Below are positions 48,378-58,921 of a DNA stretch of 64,000 nucleotides, piece by piece. Numbering within the stretch: position 1 is the first letter of the stretch; each line of letters starts with the position of its first letter. Position numbers and translations under genes: made by a program. The stretch lies in assembly GCF_032583975.1 (NCBI RefSeq), contig NZ_JAWHTF010000003.1. One strand, written 5' to 3'. This stretch comes from Gilvirhabdus luticola (GTDB lineage Bacteria; Bacteroidota; Bacteroidia; Flavobacteriales; Flavobacteriaceae). The notes beneath the pieces are model-generated. The model was not told the origin of the DNA, searched no databases, and saw only the letters and a list, made by a program, of their open reading frames with translations.

Positions 48378-48668
48378 TTATGTAAAACATTTCAATACTA
48401 AAAAGAAAGGAATTGTTACCATACAATCAATTATAAATATGGTACCGAACAAACTGAAGTTAGAAACGCCTACAATCTTGTAAAATCCCAACCTTTTTCT
48501 AATTTGTCTCTCTTTCAAAATAAACCATAGAAGTCCAATTAAAAAGAGTTTAATTAAAATAGCATGATAAATGTTGCAATCATTTACAGCTACCAAAAAA
48601 TTAACAACAAAAGACCATACAAGTAATGGCTTATAATATAGGATTATAGATCTTATTTGGCGTAGCAT
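48378..48668 (-). CDS. Small hypothetical membrane protein (96 aa)
   Basis: The product starts MLRQIRSIILYYKPLLVWSFVVNFLVA and has three likely membrane segments (about 10-30, 35-52 and 68-92) joined by a basic loop (LKERQIRKRLGF). I do not recognise the family. It is convergent with nrdJ (22-base gap) and divergent from prfA. The hydrophobic pattern and basic inside loops look like a real membrane protein. Confidence 0.6.
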   Translation of the reverse strand: MLRQIRSIILYYKPLLVWSFVVNFLVAVNDCNIYHAILIKLFLIGLLWFILKERQIRKRLGFYKIVGVSNFSLFGTIFIIDCMVTIPFFLVLKCFT

Positions 48669-48733
48669 AATAAACTAATAACGTTCACATTTTTACAATT
48701 ATTTTCATTCGACTATAAATTCATAAATTATCG

Positions 48734-48741
48734 TATTTTTG
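48734..48741 (+). promoter_or_regulatory. -7 promoter element of prfA
   Basis: TATTTTTG, an exact TAnnTTTG, 20 bases upstream of the prfA ATG. Confidence 0.55.
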
Positions 48742-48761
48742 ATGCACAATTTTTAAGGTAG

Positions 48762-49838
48762 ATGTTAGAGAAATTACAAATAATAAAACAGCGTTTTGAT
48801 GAGGTGAGTGATTTAATTATTCAACCAGATATTATCACAGATCAGAAGCGCTATGTTGCATTAAATAAAGAATATAAAGACTTAAAAATATTAGTAGATA
48901 AAGGCGAAGAATATAAGCAAGCTTTAAATCGTTTGACTGAAGCTGAAGAAATCGTAGCAGATGGAAGTGATGCTGAAATGTTAGAAATGGCAAAAATGCA
49001 GTATGATGAATCAAAGGAAAAAATCACGAAATTGGAAGATGAAATTCGTTTTCTTTTAATTCCGAAAGACCCAGAAGATTCAAAAAATGCAGTTGTTGAG
49101 CTGCGTGCAGGTACTGGTGGTGATGAAGCCAGTATTTTTGCTGGAGATTTGTTCAGAATGTATACTAAATATTGTGAAAGTAAAGGTTGGAAAGTTGATA
49201 CTGTAGATTTTAGTGAAGGTACCAATGGCGGTTTTAAAGAAATTCAGTTTGAAGTTACTGGAGATGATGTTTACGGGACATTAAAATTTGAAGCTGGAGT
49301 ACATCGTGTACAGCGTGTACCACAAACAGAAACGCAAGGCCGTGTACATACAAGTGCTGCAACAGTTATGGTGTTTCCAGAAGCCGAAGAATTTGATATA
49401 GAAATTGACCCAAAAGAAGTTAGAATAGATTATTTCTGTTCTTCTGGTCCTGGTGGGCAATCGGTAAACACGACGTATTCTGCTGTTCGATTAACACATA
49501 TTCCTACGGGTTTAGTTGCACAATGCCAAGACCAAAAATCACAACATAAGAATAAAGAGAAAGCCTTTAAAGTGTTGCGCTCTCGCTTATATGATTTAGA
49601 GTTAGCTAAAAAACAGGAAGAAGATGCTGCAAAACGTGGTAGTATGGTTTCTTCAGGTGATAGAAGTGCGAAAATTAGAACATACAATTATCCACAAGGC
49701 CGAGTTACAGACCACAGAATTGGACTGACACTTTACGATTTATCTAATATTGTAAATGGCGATATTCAAAAAATTATTGACGAATTACAACTGGCCGAAA
49801 ATACTGAAAAGTTAAAAGCCAGTGACGCAACAATTTAA
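48762..49838 (+). CDS. prfA: Peptide chain release factor 1
   Basis: Terminates translation at UAA and UAG. The 358-residue protein has the PxT codon-recognition tripeptide of RF1 (P187-Q-T189, in [14 protein letters not shown]) and the universal GGQ motif at 231-233 ([17 protein letters not shown]) that triggers peptidyl-tRNA hydrolysis. [20 protein letters not shown] marks the conserved domain 2 entry. A terminator follows its stop, separating it from pyrF. Confidence 0.98.
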   Translation: MLEKLQIIKQRFDEVSDLIIQPDIITDQKRYVALNKEYKDLKILVDKGEEYKQALNRLTEAEEIVADGSDAEMLEMAKMQYDESKEKITKLEDEIRFLLIPKDPEDSKNAVVELRAGTGGDEASIFAGDLFRMYTKYCESKGWKVDTVDFSEGTNGGFKEIQFEVTGDDVYGTLKFEAGVHRVQRVPQTETQGRVHTSAATVMVFPEAEEFDIEIDPKEVRIDYFCSSGPGGQSVNTTYSAVRLTHIPTGLVAQCQDQKSQHKNKEKAFKVLRSRLYDLELAKKQEEDAAKRGSMVSSGDRSAKIRTYNYPQGRVTDHRIGLTLYDLSNIVNGDIQKIIDELQLAENTEKLKASDATI

Positions 49839-49842
49839 ATTT

Positions 49843-49863
49843 AGCCTCATTTGAGGCTTTTTT
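49843..49863 (+). terminator. Intrinsic terminator after prfA
   Basis: AGCCTCA (49843-49849) pairs with TGAGGCT (49852-49858), followed by a T run, 4 bases after the prfA stop and 8 bases before the pyrF start. Confidence 0.85.
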
Positions 49864-49871
49864 GTTAACTA

Positions 49872-50687
49872 ATGACAACACTACAACTCACAGAACAAAT
49901 CCTTAAAAAGAAATCCTTTCTCTGCATAGGTTTGGATGTCGATTTAGATAAGATTCCACAGCATCTTTTAAAAGATGAAGACCCAATATTCGCATTCAAC
50001 AAAGCCATTATAGATACAACTCATCATTTATGTGTTGCCTATAAACCCAATATTGCATTTTATGAAGCTTACGGTATTAAAGGATGGAAGGCATTGCAAA
50101 AAACCATCAATTATATAAATGAAAATCATCCAGAAATTTTCACGATAGCAGATGCTAAAAGAGGGGATATTGGTAATACAAGTAAAATGTATGCAAAAGC
50201 ATTTTTCGAGGATTTAAATTTTGACAGTATTACAGTAGCGCCTTACATGGGAAAGGATTCTGTTGAACCTTTTTTATCTTTTCAAGGAAAACATACTATA
50301 CTTTTGACATTAACTTCAAATCCTGGAGCTTTAGATTTTCAAGTACAAAAGATAGATCAAAAAGCATTTTACCAACAAGTTTTAGAAATTTCAAAAACAT
50401 GGTCTAATTCAGGAAACTTAATGTATGTTGTAGGTGCAACGCAAGCTGAATCTTTAAGTGAAATTAGAGAGATTGTACCAGATAGTTTTTTATTAATTCC
50501 GGGCGTAGGAGCTCAAGGAGGGAATTTAGAAGACGTTTGGAAATACGGAAAAAATTCAAACGTTGGCTTACTTGTTAATTCTTCTAGAGGAATTATTTAT
50601 GCATCTTCTGATGAAAATTTTGCACAAGCAGCCAAGCTAAAAGCTAAAGAGCTTCAGCAACAAATGGAAGAAATGCTAAAAACGTAG
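49872..50687 (+). CDS. pyrF: Orotidine 5'-phosphate decarboxylase, type 2
   Basis: Last step of UMP synthesis. The 271-residue length and [49 protein letters not shown] (catalytic Asp-Lys-Asp of the DAKRGD block), [13 protein letters not shown] and [11 protein letters not shown] identify the longer type 2 subfamily. It sits 9 bases after the prfA terminator, so its own promoter must lie inside or just before the terminator, or depend on read-through. Confidence 0.97.
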   Translation: MTTLQLTEQILKKKSFLCIGLDVDLDKIPQHLLKDEDPIFAFNKAIIDTTHHLCVAYKPNIAFYEAYGIKGWKALQKTINYINENHPEIFTIADAKRGDIGNTSKMYAKAFFEDLNFDSITVAPYMGKDSVEPFLSFQGKHTILLTLTSNPGALDFQVQKIDQKAFYQQVLEISKTWSNSGNLMYVVGATQAESLSEIREIVPDSFLLIPGVGAQGGNLEDVWKYGKNSNVGLLVNSSRGIIYASSDENFAQAAKLKAKELQQQMEEMLKT

Positions 50688-50733
50688 ATGTATTCATTTA
50701 GAATTATCTGATTTTTTGATTTCCTTACTTTGT

Positions 50734-50874
50734 GTTTCAACTTTTTCAAAATTCTTTTTTGTTGAAACTTTAGATGAGTTTGGTCTAATCGTTCCAACTT
50801 TACAAAAATGTGTGTTCATAGATGTTTTTATATACATTTACGAGCATTCTTGTGAATTTAGATGTATTGGAACG
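50734..50874. repeat. Pair of inverted repeats downstream of pyrF
   Basis: GTTTCAAC (50734-50741) is complementary to GTTGAAAC (50761-50768), and CGTTCCAA (50790-50797) to TTGGAACG (50867-50874). The region (50688-50891) has no ORF. It could be a structured RNA or a terminator zone; nothing known was recognised. Confidence 0.4.
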
Positions 50875-50891
50875 TTTAATGATTATTAAAT

Positions 50892-51089
50892 TTAAGAAAG
50901 ATTAACCTTAATTTCCCTATATAAATACTTCAATTTATTAAGCTCATCAAGAAGTTTTATGGCTTTATATTCTGAAATATCACTTAATTCCGAATCGGTT
51001 TGACGTAAATTATATGCTTGCTCAATAAGTTGTTTATATTCCTTATTAAGTTCCAGTTGGTGCAGTATTATGTCATCATTCTGATTCAT
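50892..51089 (-). CDS. Small hypothetical protein (65 aa), coiled and acidic
   Basis: From ATG 51089 the product MNQNDDIILHQLELNKEYKQ... is a soluble, highly charged helical peptide of 65 residues (ELNKEYKQLIEQAYNLRQTDSELSD, then EYKAIKLLDELNKLKYLYREIK). An in-frame ATG at 51113 would add eight hydrophobic residues and is less likely. Two amphipathic helices suggest a hairpin or dimer. I do not recognise a named family. Confidence 0.6.
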   Translation of the reverse strand: MNQNDDIILHQLELNKEYKQLIEQAYNLRQTDSELSDISEYKAIKLLDELNKLKYLYREIKVNLS

Positions 51090-51335
51090 TAATTTTAATA
51101 AAAAATGTAACAATTAAATATACATTAATTATTGGTAATTTAAAAGAACTGACCTCAAGATATTGAAAATCGGTTTGTTACATTTTTTTGACAAACTAAA
51201 ATTACAATCTGTGAATAGCTTGTTTAAACAAACATTTCAAATATTTAAAAAATAGTGAATACTAATGTTATGTTAACATTGGTATAAGATTAACTATCAT
51301 TTAATAATTTTAGGTATTAACAAAAATCATCAATT

Positions 51336-51836
51336 ATGAAACTATTCTTTACACTTCTTTTTTCTTTTGCTACGTTTACTTTTTATTCTCAAAATAATAC
51401 CTGTAATTGCTGTGATGCAAAACATGCTGAATTCGACTTTTGGATTGGTTCTTGGACTGTAACAGGACCAAATGGTAATGTGGTTGGGACTAATGTATTA
51501 GATAAAATTCAAGACAAATGTGTTTTACAGGAAAACTGGACAAGTACAAAAGGAAAACTTACAGGTACTAGTTATAGTTTTTATAATAGTTCGACAAAGC
51601 AATGGGAACAAATTTGGGTAGATAACCAAGGAGGTAGTTTGCATCTTAAAGGCAATAAAGTTGAAAATCAAATGATTCTAAAAACTGATGAAGAAAAAAA
51701 TAAAGATGGACAACCTTTTTATCATAGAGTAACATGGACAGATAATGAAGACGGAACGGTAAGACAGTATTGGGAAACAATTACAAATGAAACAGAAATA
51801 ACAGTTGCATTTGATGGTCTATACAAAAAAGACTAA
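51336..51836 (+). CDS. Secreted DUF1579-like protein
   Basis: A 166-residue protein with a signal peptide (to about residue 18) and the HAEFDFWIGSWTVTGPNGNVVG start typical of DUF1579-like lipocalin-shaped domains; YSFYNSSTKQWEQIWVDNQGG is the other conserved block. CNCCDAK near the start of the mature part could bind metal or form disulphides. Function is unknown in the family. Its stop overlaps the end of the convergent PfkB gene. Confidence 0.75.
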   Translation: MKLFFTLLFSFATFTFYSQNNTCNCCDAKHAEFDFWIGSWTVTGPNGNVVGTNVLDKIQDKCVLQENWTSTKGKLTGTSYSFYNSSTKQWEQIWVDNQGGSLHLKGNKVENQMILKTDEEKNKDGQPFYHRVTWTDNEDGTVRQYWETITNETEITVAFDGLYKKD

Positions 51837-52801
51837 TAATGTTTTGCAATGATAGCTTCAGTTTCTTCTAGAGATCTAAAAACATCAAATCCTTTCCCCT
51901 GCGTTCTTAAAGCACCTAGAACATTGGCATATTGTGCAGCCTTTTTTGCATTGTTATAGGCAGTAAAACCATAAGCCAAACCTCCTGCAAAAGAGTCTCC
52001 GCAACCTGTAGTATCAATTACATTGGTTACTGGAACAGAGGTTACAAATTCCTTTGTTATTTCATTTGAGTTTTTAGAGTAAATCACACAACCACGAGAA
52101 TCTAGAGTTACGAAAAGTGTTTTAACACCTTTATCAAGCACATATTCTGCAAACTCATCAAGATGCTCTGTTTGGTTTTCGTCGTATAATTCTTCAGAAG
52201 TATAATCATTATCAAACCAACTACAAATAGATTCTTCCAAATTCATTTTTAACACATCAATATATTTGAACCAATCATCTTTATCATTCCAATACTTTCT
52301 TAACCTTCTACCGTCATTTGTAACATAACTAGTCGGTCCGTGAGCATCAAAGATTATTTGTGCATCACTATTGTTTTTTATGTAGTGAAGAGTCTCCAGC
52401 TCAATTTCAAAATCGGTAATAGGAACAAAGACAAAACAATCTACATCTAAAAAAGGAGATACGTCTTTAGCCGTTATTGGACTCATATTAGCAATTTGTT
52501 TTTCAATCCTGTTGTTTTGATCTACAAATCGTAATTCTATAGCTGTACCTTGGTCTTTATAATTATATATACCATTTGTATTAATATTATTATAATTACT
52601 AAACAGTTCTAAAATAGCTTGATGGTCTTTTTTATGAATTTGTGTAATAGGAATAACTTCTCCAGTATTTTCAAGCAAGTTTGCCAAAGCAATAGTTGGA
52701 TGCGTTACACATCCAAATTTAGTAATAGTTTCCCCTTTATACGTAATGATTGTATCATTAGGTATAGGACCAACAACTGCTATTTTATACTGTATTTTCA
52801 T
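51833..52801 (-). CDS. PfkB-family carbohydrate kinase
   Basis: Ribokinase-superfamily kinase of 322 residues. The C-terminal ATP/anion-hole signature DTTGCGDSFAGGLAYG with its catalytic Asp near residue 265 is clear, and KTLFVTLDSRGCVIY is the typical preceding strand. The N-terminal lid begins IAVVGPIPNDTIITYKGE. Substrate (adenosine, ribose or another sugar) cannot be decided. Its ATG overlaps the stop of the upstream DUF4197 gene by one base (TAATG), so the two are co-transcribed. Confidence 0.88.
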   Translation of the reverse strand: MKIQYKIAVVGPIPNDTIITYKGETITKFGCVTHPTIALANLLENTGEVIPITQIHKKDHQAILELFSNYNNINTNGIYNYKDQGTAIELRFVDQNNRIEKQIANMSPITAKDVSPFLDVDCFVFVPITDFEIELETLHYIKNNSDAQIIFDAHGPTSYVTNDGRRLRKYWNDKDDWFKYIDVLKMNLEESICSWFDNDYTSEELYDENQTEHLDEFAEYVLDKGVKTLFVTLDSRGCVIYSKNSNEITKEFVTSVPVTNVIDTTGCGDSFAGGLAYGFTAYNNAKKAAQYANVLGALRTQGKGFDVFRSLEETEAIIAKHY

Positions 52802-53508
52802 TAGTCTTGCAAAGCAAAAACCCTTCTTAATAAATCTGTGGTTCTTGACGATATTTTATTTCGTATCTCTTTCTCTTCAACTCCTATCATTGTATAAACT
52901 CCTTTTAAGGCTTCACCTGTCACATAATCTGTTAGATCTGGATTTACATTATTTGTAAAAGGAATACTATTATATTTTGTAATTAAATTATCCCAAACCT
53001 GATCAGCTCCAACCTTTTTAAATGAATCATTTATTACTGGATGAAATTTATCATATAAACTTGTTTGGGTTTTAGTTGAAAGATATTGGGTTGCGGCATT
53101 ATCATCTCCTAACAGAATATTTTTTGCATTAGTAAATGTAATGTCTTTTACCGCGTTTACAAAAATAGGAGTAGCTTCTCCAACGGCATCTTCGGCTGCA
53201 CGATTTAATACCTTCAGTCCTTCATCTGCTAAACTACTTAAACCTATATCTCGCAATGCTTTATCTACTTTTTGAAGCTCTTTAGGTAAAAGAATTTTTA
53301 CCAACTCATTCTTAAAGAACCCATCCTTTTGTGTGAGTTTTGTGACTTGCTTATCAATTCCCGCGTTCAGCGCTTCTCTTAAGCCAGAAGCAATATCAGC
53401 ATTAGAAATTCCAGTAGTGTCTCCAGGTAGCTGATTTACAACTTGTTGTAATTCTACGCAAGATATTAAACTTAACAATAAGAACAAGGACAAAAGCTTT
53501 CTATACAT
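52801..53508 (-). CDS. DUF4197 lipoprotein
   Basis: A 235-residue envelope lipoprotein (leader SLISC) with the DUF4197 pattern: ISNADIASGLREALNAGIDKQVTKLTQKDGFFKNELVKILLPKELQKV, FVNAVKDITFTNAKNILLGDDNAATQYLSTKTQ and ALKGVYTMIGVEEKEIRNKISSRTTDLLRRVF. Function is unknown. It heads a two-gene unit with the PfkB kinase and is divergent from the PqqB-like gene. Confidence 0.88.
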   Translation of the reverse strand: MYRKLLSLFLLLSLISCVELQQVVNQLPGDTTGISNADIASGLREALNAGIDKQVTKLTQKDGFFKNELVKILLPKELQKVDKALRDIGLSSLADEGLKVLNRAAEDAVGEATPIFVNAVKDITFTNAKNILLGDDNAATQYLSTKTQTSLYDKFHPVINDSFKKVGADQVWDNLITKYNSIPFTNNVNPDLTDYVTGEALKGVYTMIGVEEKEIRNKISSRTTDLLRRVFALQD

Positions 53509-53530
53509 AAATTAGGTTTTATATCTTTAA

Positions 53531-53538
53531 CAAAGATA
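53531..53538 (-). promoter_or_regulatory. -7 promoter element of the DUF4197 gene
   Basis: TATCTTTG on the minus strand, an exact TAnnTTTG, 23 bases before the ATG. It forms part of a palindrome TATCTTTAACAAAGATA (53522-53538) between the divergent genes. Confidence 0.5.
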
Positions 53539-53547
53539 TATTTTACA

Positions 53548-54495
53548 ATGAGATTAACTAAATTATCGTTTCTAATAATTTTTTGTTTTTGTTCAGGTTG
53601 CCAAACTAAACATTCAGAAAATAAAAAACAAAAGCCGTCACAATATATTACTGTTCTAGGTATTGCACAGGATGCAGGCTATCCTCAAATTAATTGTGAA
53701 AAAGAATGTTGTCAATTGTTTCATCAAGGTTTAGAAGACAAAAAAATGGTTTCTTGTCTGGGTTTGGTTGATTTGAATGATAAAAAAAAGTGGTTGTTTG
53801 ATGCAACTCCAGATTTGAGTGAGCAATTAGAAGAGTTAAAAGCAAATCATTTAGATAATAACAAAATTATTGACGGTGTTTTTCTAACACATGCCCATAT
53901 TGGTCATTATACTGGGCTGATGTATTTTGGTCATGAGGCCTTGGGGGCTAATAATATTGAAGTGTATGCTATGCCAAGAATGAAAGATTATTTAAGTAAT
54001 AATGGCCCTTGGGGTCAATTAGTTTCATATAAAAATATAGTAATAAGACCACTTACAAATGATTCGACAATAAGTTTAAATAATAACCTAAAAGTTACAC
54101 CTTTTCTTGTGCCTCATCGTGATGAATATTCAGAAACTGTTGGTTACAAAATTGAAGGAAAGAATAAATCGGCATTATTTATTCCTGACATCAATAAATG
54201 GCCTATTTGGAATAAAAACATTATTGAGGAGGTTAAAAAAGTAGATTATGCGTTTTTGGATGCTTCGTTTTTTAAAGATGGAGAATTAAAAAGAGATATG
54301 AGTAAAATACCACATCCTTTTACTTCTGAAACAACAACTTTGTTTGAAAATGAAACTATAGAAACAAAATCCAAAATTTATTTTATACATTTTAATCATA
54401 CCAATCCAACCATTTTAGACAATCACAAATTAAAAGACAGCATTCAAAATTTAGGATTCAATTTTGCAAAAGAAGGTATGATTTTTCCTTTATGA
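53548..54495 (+). CDS. PqqB-like metallo-beta-lactamase-fold lipoprotein
   Basis: A 315-residue protein with a lipoprotein leader (CFCSGC) and a metallo-hydrolase fold: TVLGIAQDAGYPQINC, the metal motif THAHIGHYTG, LVPHRDEYSETVGYKI, ALFIPDINKW, DYAFLDASFF and FIHFNHTNP. The AQDAGxPQ start and the lack of Asp in the HxHxxH motif place it with PqqB-like proteins. No pqq genes are near, and Flavobacteriaceae generally lack PQQ synthesis, so it is probably an independent hydrolase. It overlaps the purU stop by 6 bases (convergent). Confidence 0.82.
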   Translation: MRLTKLSFLIIFCFCSGCQTKHSENKKQKPSQYITVLGIAQDAGYPQINCEKECCQLFHQGLEDKKMVSCLGLVDLNDKKKWLFDATPDLSEQLEELKANHLDNNKIIDGVFLTHAHIGHYTGLMYFGHEALGANNIEVYAMPRMKDYLSNNGPWGQLVSYKNIVIRPLTNDSTISLNNNLKVTPFLVPHRDEYSETVGYKIEGKNKSALFIPDINKWPIWNKNIIEEVKKVDYAFLDASFFKDGELKRDMSKIPHPFTSETTTLFENETIETKSKIYFIHFNHTNPTILDNHKLKDSIQNLGFNFAKEGMIFPL

Positions 54496-55347
54496 AAAAA
54501 TGACCGTTTTATTGTTATATACCATCACTTTACGATTAAGGTGAAGCTTAATAGCATTGGATAAAACAATTTTTTCTAAATCCCTGCCTTTAGCAATTAA
54601 ATCATGAATAGAATGAGTATGTGAAACACTTGTAACATCTTGTTCAATAATTGGTCCAGCATCTAGCTCTTCGGTAACATAATGACTCGTTGCACCAATA
54701 ATTTTCACACCTCTTTTATATGCAGAATGATATGGTTTTGCTCCAACAAATGCAGGTAGGAAAGAATGATGAATATTAATAATCTTATTAGGAAATTTAT
54801 TAATTAGTTTATCCGAAACAATTTGCATATACCTTGCCAGAACTATAAAATTAACTTTATGTTCTTCTAATAGTTTAAGCTGTTTTTCTTCAGCTTCATT
54901 TTTTATGTCTTTTGTAACTGGAATATAGTAAAACGGAATATTAAAACTATTTGCAATTGGTTTTAAATCTTTATGATTGCTAATGATAAATGGAATTTCA
55001 ACATTTAACTCTCCAGAATTATACCTTCCTAGAATATCGTATAAACAATGGTCATATTTAGATACAAAAAGAGCCATTTTTGCTTTTTCGATAGAAGTGT
55101 AAATACGCCATTTCATGTCAAAAGCAGAAGCAATAGTTTTATTGAATTCTGCTTTAAACGTCTCTAAATTAAAATCATTACCTGAAAACTCACTTTCTGT
55201 TCTCATGAAGAATATTTCCTGCTCTCTGTCTACATGCTGGTCAACATATACAATATTTCCATCTTGGTTATGAATAAAATTTGTGACATTAGCAATAATT
55301 CCTTTTTGGTCTTTACAACTAATAAGTAAGGTAATTGTATTAATCAT
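54490..55347 (-). CDS. purU: Formyltetrahydrofolate deformylase
   Basis: Hydrolyses 10-formyl-THF to formate and THF, balancing one-carbon pools for purine synthesis. I chose the start at 55347 (MINTITLLISCKDQKGIIANV), where the N-terminal ACT domain begins; the longer frame reaching the icmF start has an Ile-rich, non-homologous 47-residue extension. The formyltransferase domain shows NIHHSFLPAFVGAKPYHSAYKRGVKIIGATSHYVTEELDAGPIIEQDV with the catalytic Asn, His and Asp. It is 285 residues long, normal for PurU, and divergent from icmF. Confidence 0.95.
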   Translation of the reverse strand: MINTITLLISCKDQKGIIANVTNFIHNQDGNIVYVDQHVDREQEIFFMRTESEFSGNDFNLETFKAEFNKTIASAFDMKWRIYTSIEKAKMALFVSKYDHCLYDILGRYNSGELNVEIPFIISNHKDLKPIANSFNIPFYYIPVTKDIKNEAEEKQLKLLEEHKVNFIVLARYMQIVSDKLINKFPNKIINIHHSFLPAFVGAKPYHSAYKRGVKIIGATSHYVTEELDAGPIIEQDVTSVSHTHSIHDLIAKGRDLEKIVLSNAIKLHLNRKVMVYNNKTVIFS

Positions 55348-55452
55348 CTGTCTTATTTTGAAGTAAAAATATGTTTTTTTTGATTGAATATTTTTTGAAG
55401 TAATTATTATTATAATATTAAAAGAAATAGCTTCGTTTCTTTGAATAATCCT

Positions 55453-55460
55453 TAAATTTG
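55453..55460 (+). promoter_or_regulatory. -7 promoter element of icmF
   Basis: TAAATTTG, an exact TAnnTTTG, 27 bases before the icmF ATG. No clear -33 TTG was found. Confidence 0.5.
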
Positions 55461-55487
55461 TTGCAGTAATAATCGTTTTTTTTATCA

Positions 55488-58400
55488 ATGAAGCAAATTC
55501 AACCTTATAAGCCTAAAAACAAAGTTCGAATTGTTACGGCGGCATCACTTTTTGATGGTCACGATGCAGCTATTAACATTATGAGACGAATTATCCAATC
55601 AACAGGAGTAGAGGTTATTCATTTGGGTCATGATCGTAGTGTTGAAGAAGTTGTAAATACTGCAATCCAAGAAGATGTAAATGCCATTGCTTTGACATCT
55701 TATCAAGGTGGTCATAATGAATATTTTAAGTATATGTATGACTTGCTTCAGGAAAAAGGAGCAGGTCATATAAAGATTTTTGGCGGTGGTGGTGGAGTTA
55801 TACTTCCTGAAGAAATTAAAGAACTTATGGCTTATGGTATTACCAGAATCTATTCTCCAGACGATGGTAGAGAAATGGGACTTCAAGGAATGATCAATGA
55901 TTTGGTAAGAAAATCAGATTTTGCCATTGGAGATGTTATAAATGATGAAATTAAAGATTTAAAAAAACAGAACCCTAAAGCCATTGCTAGATTGATTTCG
56001 TCTGCCGAAAACTTTCCGGAAGTTGCTAAAAAAGCATTAAGCACAATTCATAAAGAGAATAAGAATTCTAAAATTCCAGTTCTAGGAATTACAGGAACTG
56101 GTGGTGCTGGAAAATCCAGTTTGGTTGATGAGTTGGTCAGACGATTTTTAATAGATTTTTCTGACAAAACGGTTGGTATTATTTCTGTAGACCCTTCAAA
56201 ACGTAAAACAGGTGGAGCTCTTTTAGGTGATCGAATTCGTATGAATGCCATCAATTCTCCTAGAGTTTATATGCGTAGTTTGGCAACACGTCAATCTAAT
56301 TTAGCATTGTCAAAGCATGTAAGTGAAGCAGTTCAGGTATTAAAAGCTGCAAGGTTTGATATTATTATTCTGGAAACGTCTGGAATTGGTCAATCTGATA
56401 CCGAAATTATTGAACATAGCGATGTATCATTGTATGTTATGACTCCAGAATTTGGAGCTGCCACACAGTTAGAAAAAATCGATATGCTAGATTTTGCAGA
56501 TTTAGTAGCTATAAATAAATTTGATAAACGTGGTTCACTTGATGCTTTACGTGATGTTAAAAAGCAATATATGCGTAATAACAATCTTTGGGATGTGCCA
56601 CAAGATCAATTGCCTATATACGGTACCATTGCATCACAATTCAACGATCCAGGTATGAACATGCTTTACAAAGCTGTGATTGATAAGATTGTCGAGAAAA
56701 CCAAAGTAAAACTAAAATCTAAATTCACCGTTTCAAATGAAATGAGTGAAAAGATTTTTGTTATTCCTCCAGCCAGAACACGCTATTTATCTGAAATTGC
56801 TGAAAATAATCGTTCTTATGATGAAAAAGTAAAACAACAAATTGAAGTTGCTCAAAAATTGTATGGGATTTTTAAAACCATAGAATCTGTTACAGATAAT
56901 ACTCCAGAATTAAATAAACACGGAATTGATTCTGATTCGATTAATTCAGAACCAAATAAAGATTTTATAAAATTACTCGTTGCAGAATTTGATCGTATAA
57001 GGCTAAATCTTGATCCACATAATTGGGAGCTAATTTTAGGATGGAAAGCCAAGGTTTCTAAATATAAGAATCCAGTTTATTCATTTAAAGTACGCAATAA
57101 AGAAATAAAAATTGAAACACATACAGAATCACTTTCTCACACTCAAATTCCTAAAATTGCATTGCCGAAGTATGAAGCATGGGGCGATTTATTACATTGG
57201 GTTTTACAAGAAAATGTGCCAGGAGAATTCCCTTATACATCAGGATTATATCCCTTTAAACGTATTGGTGAAGATCCTGCCAGAATGTTTGCAGGAGAAG
57301 GTGGACCAGAAAGAACAAATAGACGTTTTCACTATGTAAGTTTAGGAATGCCAGCAAAAAGATTGTCTACTGCTTTTGATAGTGTGACACTTTATGGGAA
57401 TGATCCAGACCTAAGACCTGACATTTACGGAAAAATTGGCAATGCAGGTGTAAGTATTTGTTGTCTGGATGATGCTAAAAAATTGTATTCAGGTTTTAAT
57501 CTTGTTGATGAAAAAACTTCTGTAAGTATGACCATTAATGGTCCAGCGCCAATGTTGTTGGGCTTTTTTATGAATGCAGCTATCGACCAACAATGCGAAA
57601 TTTATATCAAAGAGAATGGTTTAGAAAAAGAAGTAGAAAGTAAGATATCCAAGATCTATAATAAAAAAGAAAGACCAAAATATAACGGTAAACTTCCTGA
57701 AGGCAATAATGGACTTGGGTTAATGCTATTGGGTGTTACTGGAGATAAAGTTTTGCCAAAATATGTATATCAGGACATAAAAGCTAGAACTATTTCTCAA
57801 GTACGAGGAACTGTTCAAGCGGATATCTTAAAAGAGGATCAAGCACAGAATACCTGTATTTTTTCAACAGAATTTGCCCTTCGTTTAATGGGAGATGTTC
57901 AGGAATATTTTATACAAAATAAGGTTCGTAATTTTTATTCGGTATCTATTTCTGGGTATCATATTGCTGAAGCTGGAGCCAATCCAATTTCGCAATTGGC
58001 ATTTACACTTGCTAATGGGTTTACTTATGTAGAATATTATTTGGCAAGAGGCATGGATATCAATAAGTTTGGACCTAATTTGTCTTTCTTCTTTTCAAAC
58101 GGGATTGACCCTGAATACGCTGTCATTGGTCGCGTGGCGAGAAAAATTTGGTCAAAAGCTATGAAATATAAGTATGGTGCTAATGAACGCTCACAAATGC
58201 TCAAATACCATATTCAAACTTCAGGTAGAAGTCTACATGCTCAAGAGATTGATTTTAATGACATTCGTACAACACTTCAGGCTTTGTATGCAATCTATGA
58301 TAATTGTAATTCCTTACATACCAATGCATACGATGAAGCTATTACCACACCAACCGAAGAATCTGTACGCCGTGCAATGGCTATTCAACTCATCATTAAC

Positions 58401-58898
58401 AAAGAGTTAGGTTTAGCGAAAAATGAAAATCCAATACAAGGCTCTTTCATCATTGAAGAATTAACAGACTTGGTAGAAGAAGCAGTTCTTTTAGAATTTG
58501 ACAGAATTACTGAAAGAGGTGGAGTTTTGGGAGCTATGGAAACTATGTATCAACGTAGCAAAATACAGGAGGAAAGTTTGTATTATGAAACTTTAAAACA
58601 TAACGGAGATTTTCCAATTATTGGTGTTAATACGTTTTTAAGTTCTAAAGGGTCACCAACAATTTTACCAGTAGAGGTTATTCGTGCAACTGAAAAAGAA
58701 AAACAATTGCAAATAAAAACACTTCAAAACCTACATAATACTTTTGATACTGATGAGTTGTTGAAAGGCCTTCAACAAAAAGCCATTAATAATGAAAATA
58801 TTTTTGAAGTACTTATGGAAGTTTGTAAGGTGTGCTCCCTTGGGCAAATTACAAATGCATTGTTTGAAGTTGGCGGACAATACAGACGGAACATGTAA
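55488..58898 (+). CDS. icmF: Fused isobutyryl-CoA mutase with G-protein chaperone
   Basis: Adenosylcobalamin enzyme that interconverts isobutyryl-CoA and n-butyryl-CoA (some members also isovaleryl/pivalyl-CoA). The 1136 residues give the full IcmF order: B12-binding domain with [12 protein letters not shown] (H25 is the lower cobalt ligand), MeaI-type GTPase with P-loop GTGGAGKS at 203-210, a linker, and the acyl-CoA mutase barrel (from about 545) with [29 protein letters not shown]. The fused G-protein protects and reloads the cofactor. A single-gene unit; it points to branched-chain acyl-CoA metabolism and a need for B12. Confidence 0.96.
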   Translation: MKQIQPYKPKNKVRIVTAASLFDGHDAAINIMRRIIQSTGVEVIHLGHDRSVEEVVNTAIQEDVNAIALTSYQGGHNEYFKYMYDLLQEKGAGHIKIFGGGGGVILPEEIKELMAYGITRIYSPDDGREMGLQGMINDLVRKSDFAIGDVINDEIKDLKKQNPKAIARLISSAENFPEVAKKALSTIHKENKNSKIPVLGITGTGGAGKSSLVDELVRRFLIDFSDKTVGIISVDPSKRKTGGALLGDRIRMNAINSPRVYMRSLATRQSNLALSKHVSEAVQVLKAARFDIIILETSGIGQSDTEIIEHSDVSLYVMTPEFGAATQLEKIDMLDFADLVAINKFDKRGSLDALRDVKKQYMRNNNLWDVPQDQLPIYGTIASQFNDPGMNMLYKAVIDKIVEKTKVKLKSKFTVSNEMSEKIFVIPPARTRYLSEIAENNRSYDEKVKQQIEVAQKLYGIFKTIESVTDNTPELNKHGIDSDSINSEPNKDFIKLLVAEFDRIRLNLDPHNWELILGWKAKVSKYKNPVYSFKVRNKEIKIETHTESLSHTQIPKIALPKYEAWGDLLHWVLQENVPGEFPYTSGLYPFKRIGEDPARMFAGEGGPERTNRRFHYVSLGMPAKRLSTAFDSVTLYGNDPDLRPDIYGKIGNAGVSICCLDDAKKLYSGFNLVDEKTSVSMTINGPAPMLLGFFMNAAIDQQCEIYIKENGLEKEVESKISKIYNKKERPKYNGKLPEGNNGLGLMLLGVTGDKVLPKYVYQDIKARTISQVRGTVQADILKEDQAQNTCIFSTEFALRLMGDVQEYFIQNKVRNFYSVSISGYHIAEAGANPISQLAFTLANGFTYVEYYLARGMDINKFGPNLSFFFSNGIDPEYAVIGRVARKIWSKAMKYKYGANERSQMLKYHIQTSGRSLHAQEIDFNDIRTTLQALYAIYDNCNSLHTNAYDEAITTPTEESVRRAMAIQLIINKELGLAKNENPIQGSFIIEELTDLVEEAVLLEFDRITERGGVLGAMETMYQRSKIQEESLYYETLKHNGDFPIIGVNTFLSSKGSPTILPVEVIRATEKEKQLQIKTLQNLHNTFDTDELLKGLQQKAINNENIFEVLMEVCKVCSLGQITNALFEVGGQYRRNM

Positions 58899-58921
58899 TT
58901 TTTCTAACTTAAAAAAGCAAA

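Noticed and set aside
48851..49225. 124-codon minus-strand frame opposite prfA
   Set aside because: Antisense shadow rich in Ser; prfA on the plus strand explains the region fully.
53548..54495. True pyrroloquinoline quinone synthesis gene pqqB
   Set aside because: No other pqq gene is present and the protein is a lipoprotein; only fold-level similarity is claimed.
55348..55488. 47-residue N-terminal extension of purU
   Set aside because: Ile/Lys-rich translation of AT-rich intergenic DNA; it overlaps the icmF start and promoter, and the ACT domain begins at the Met at 55347.
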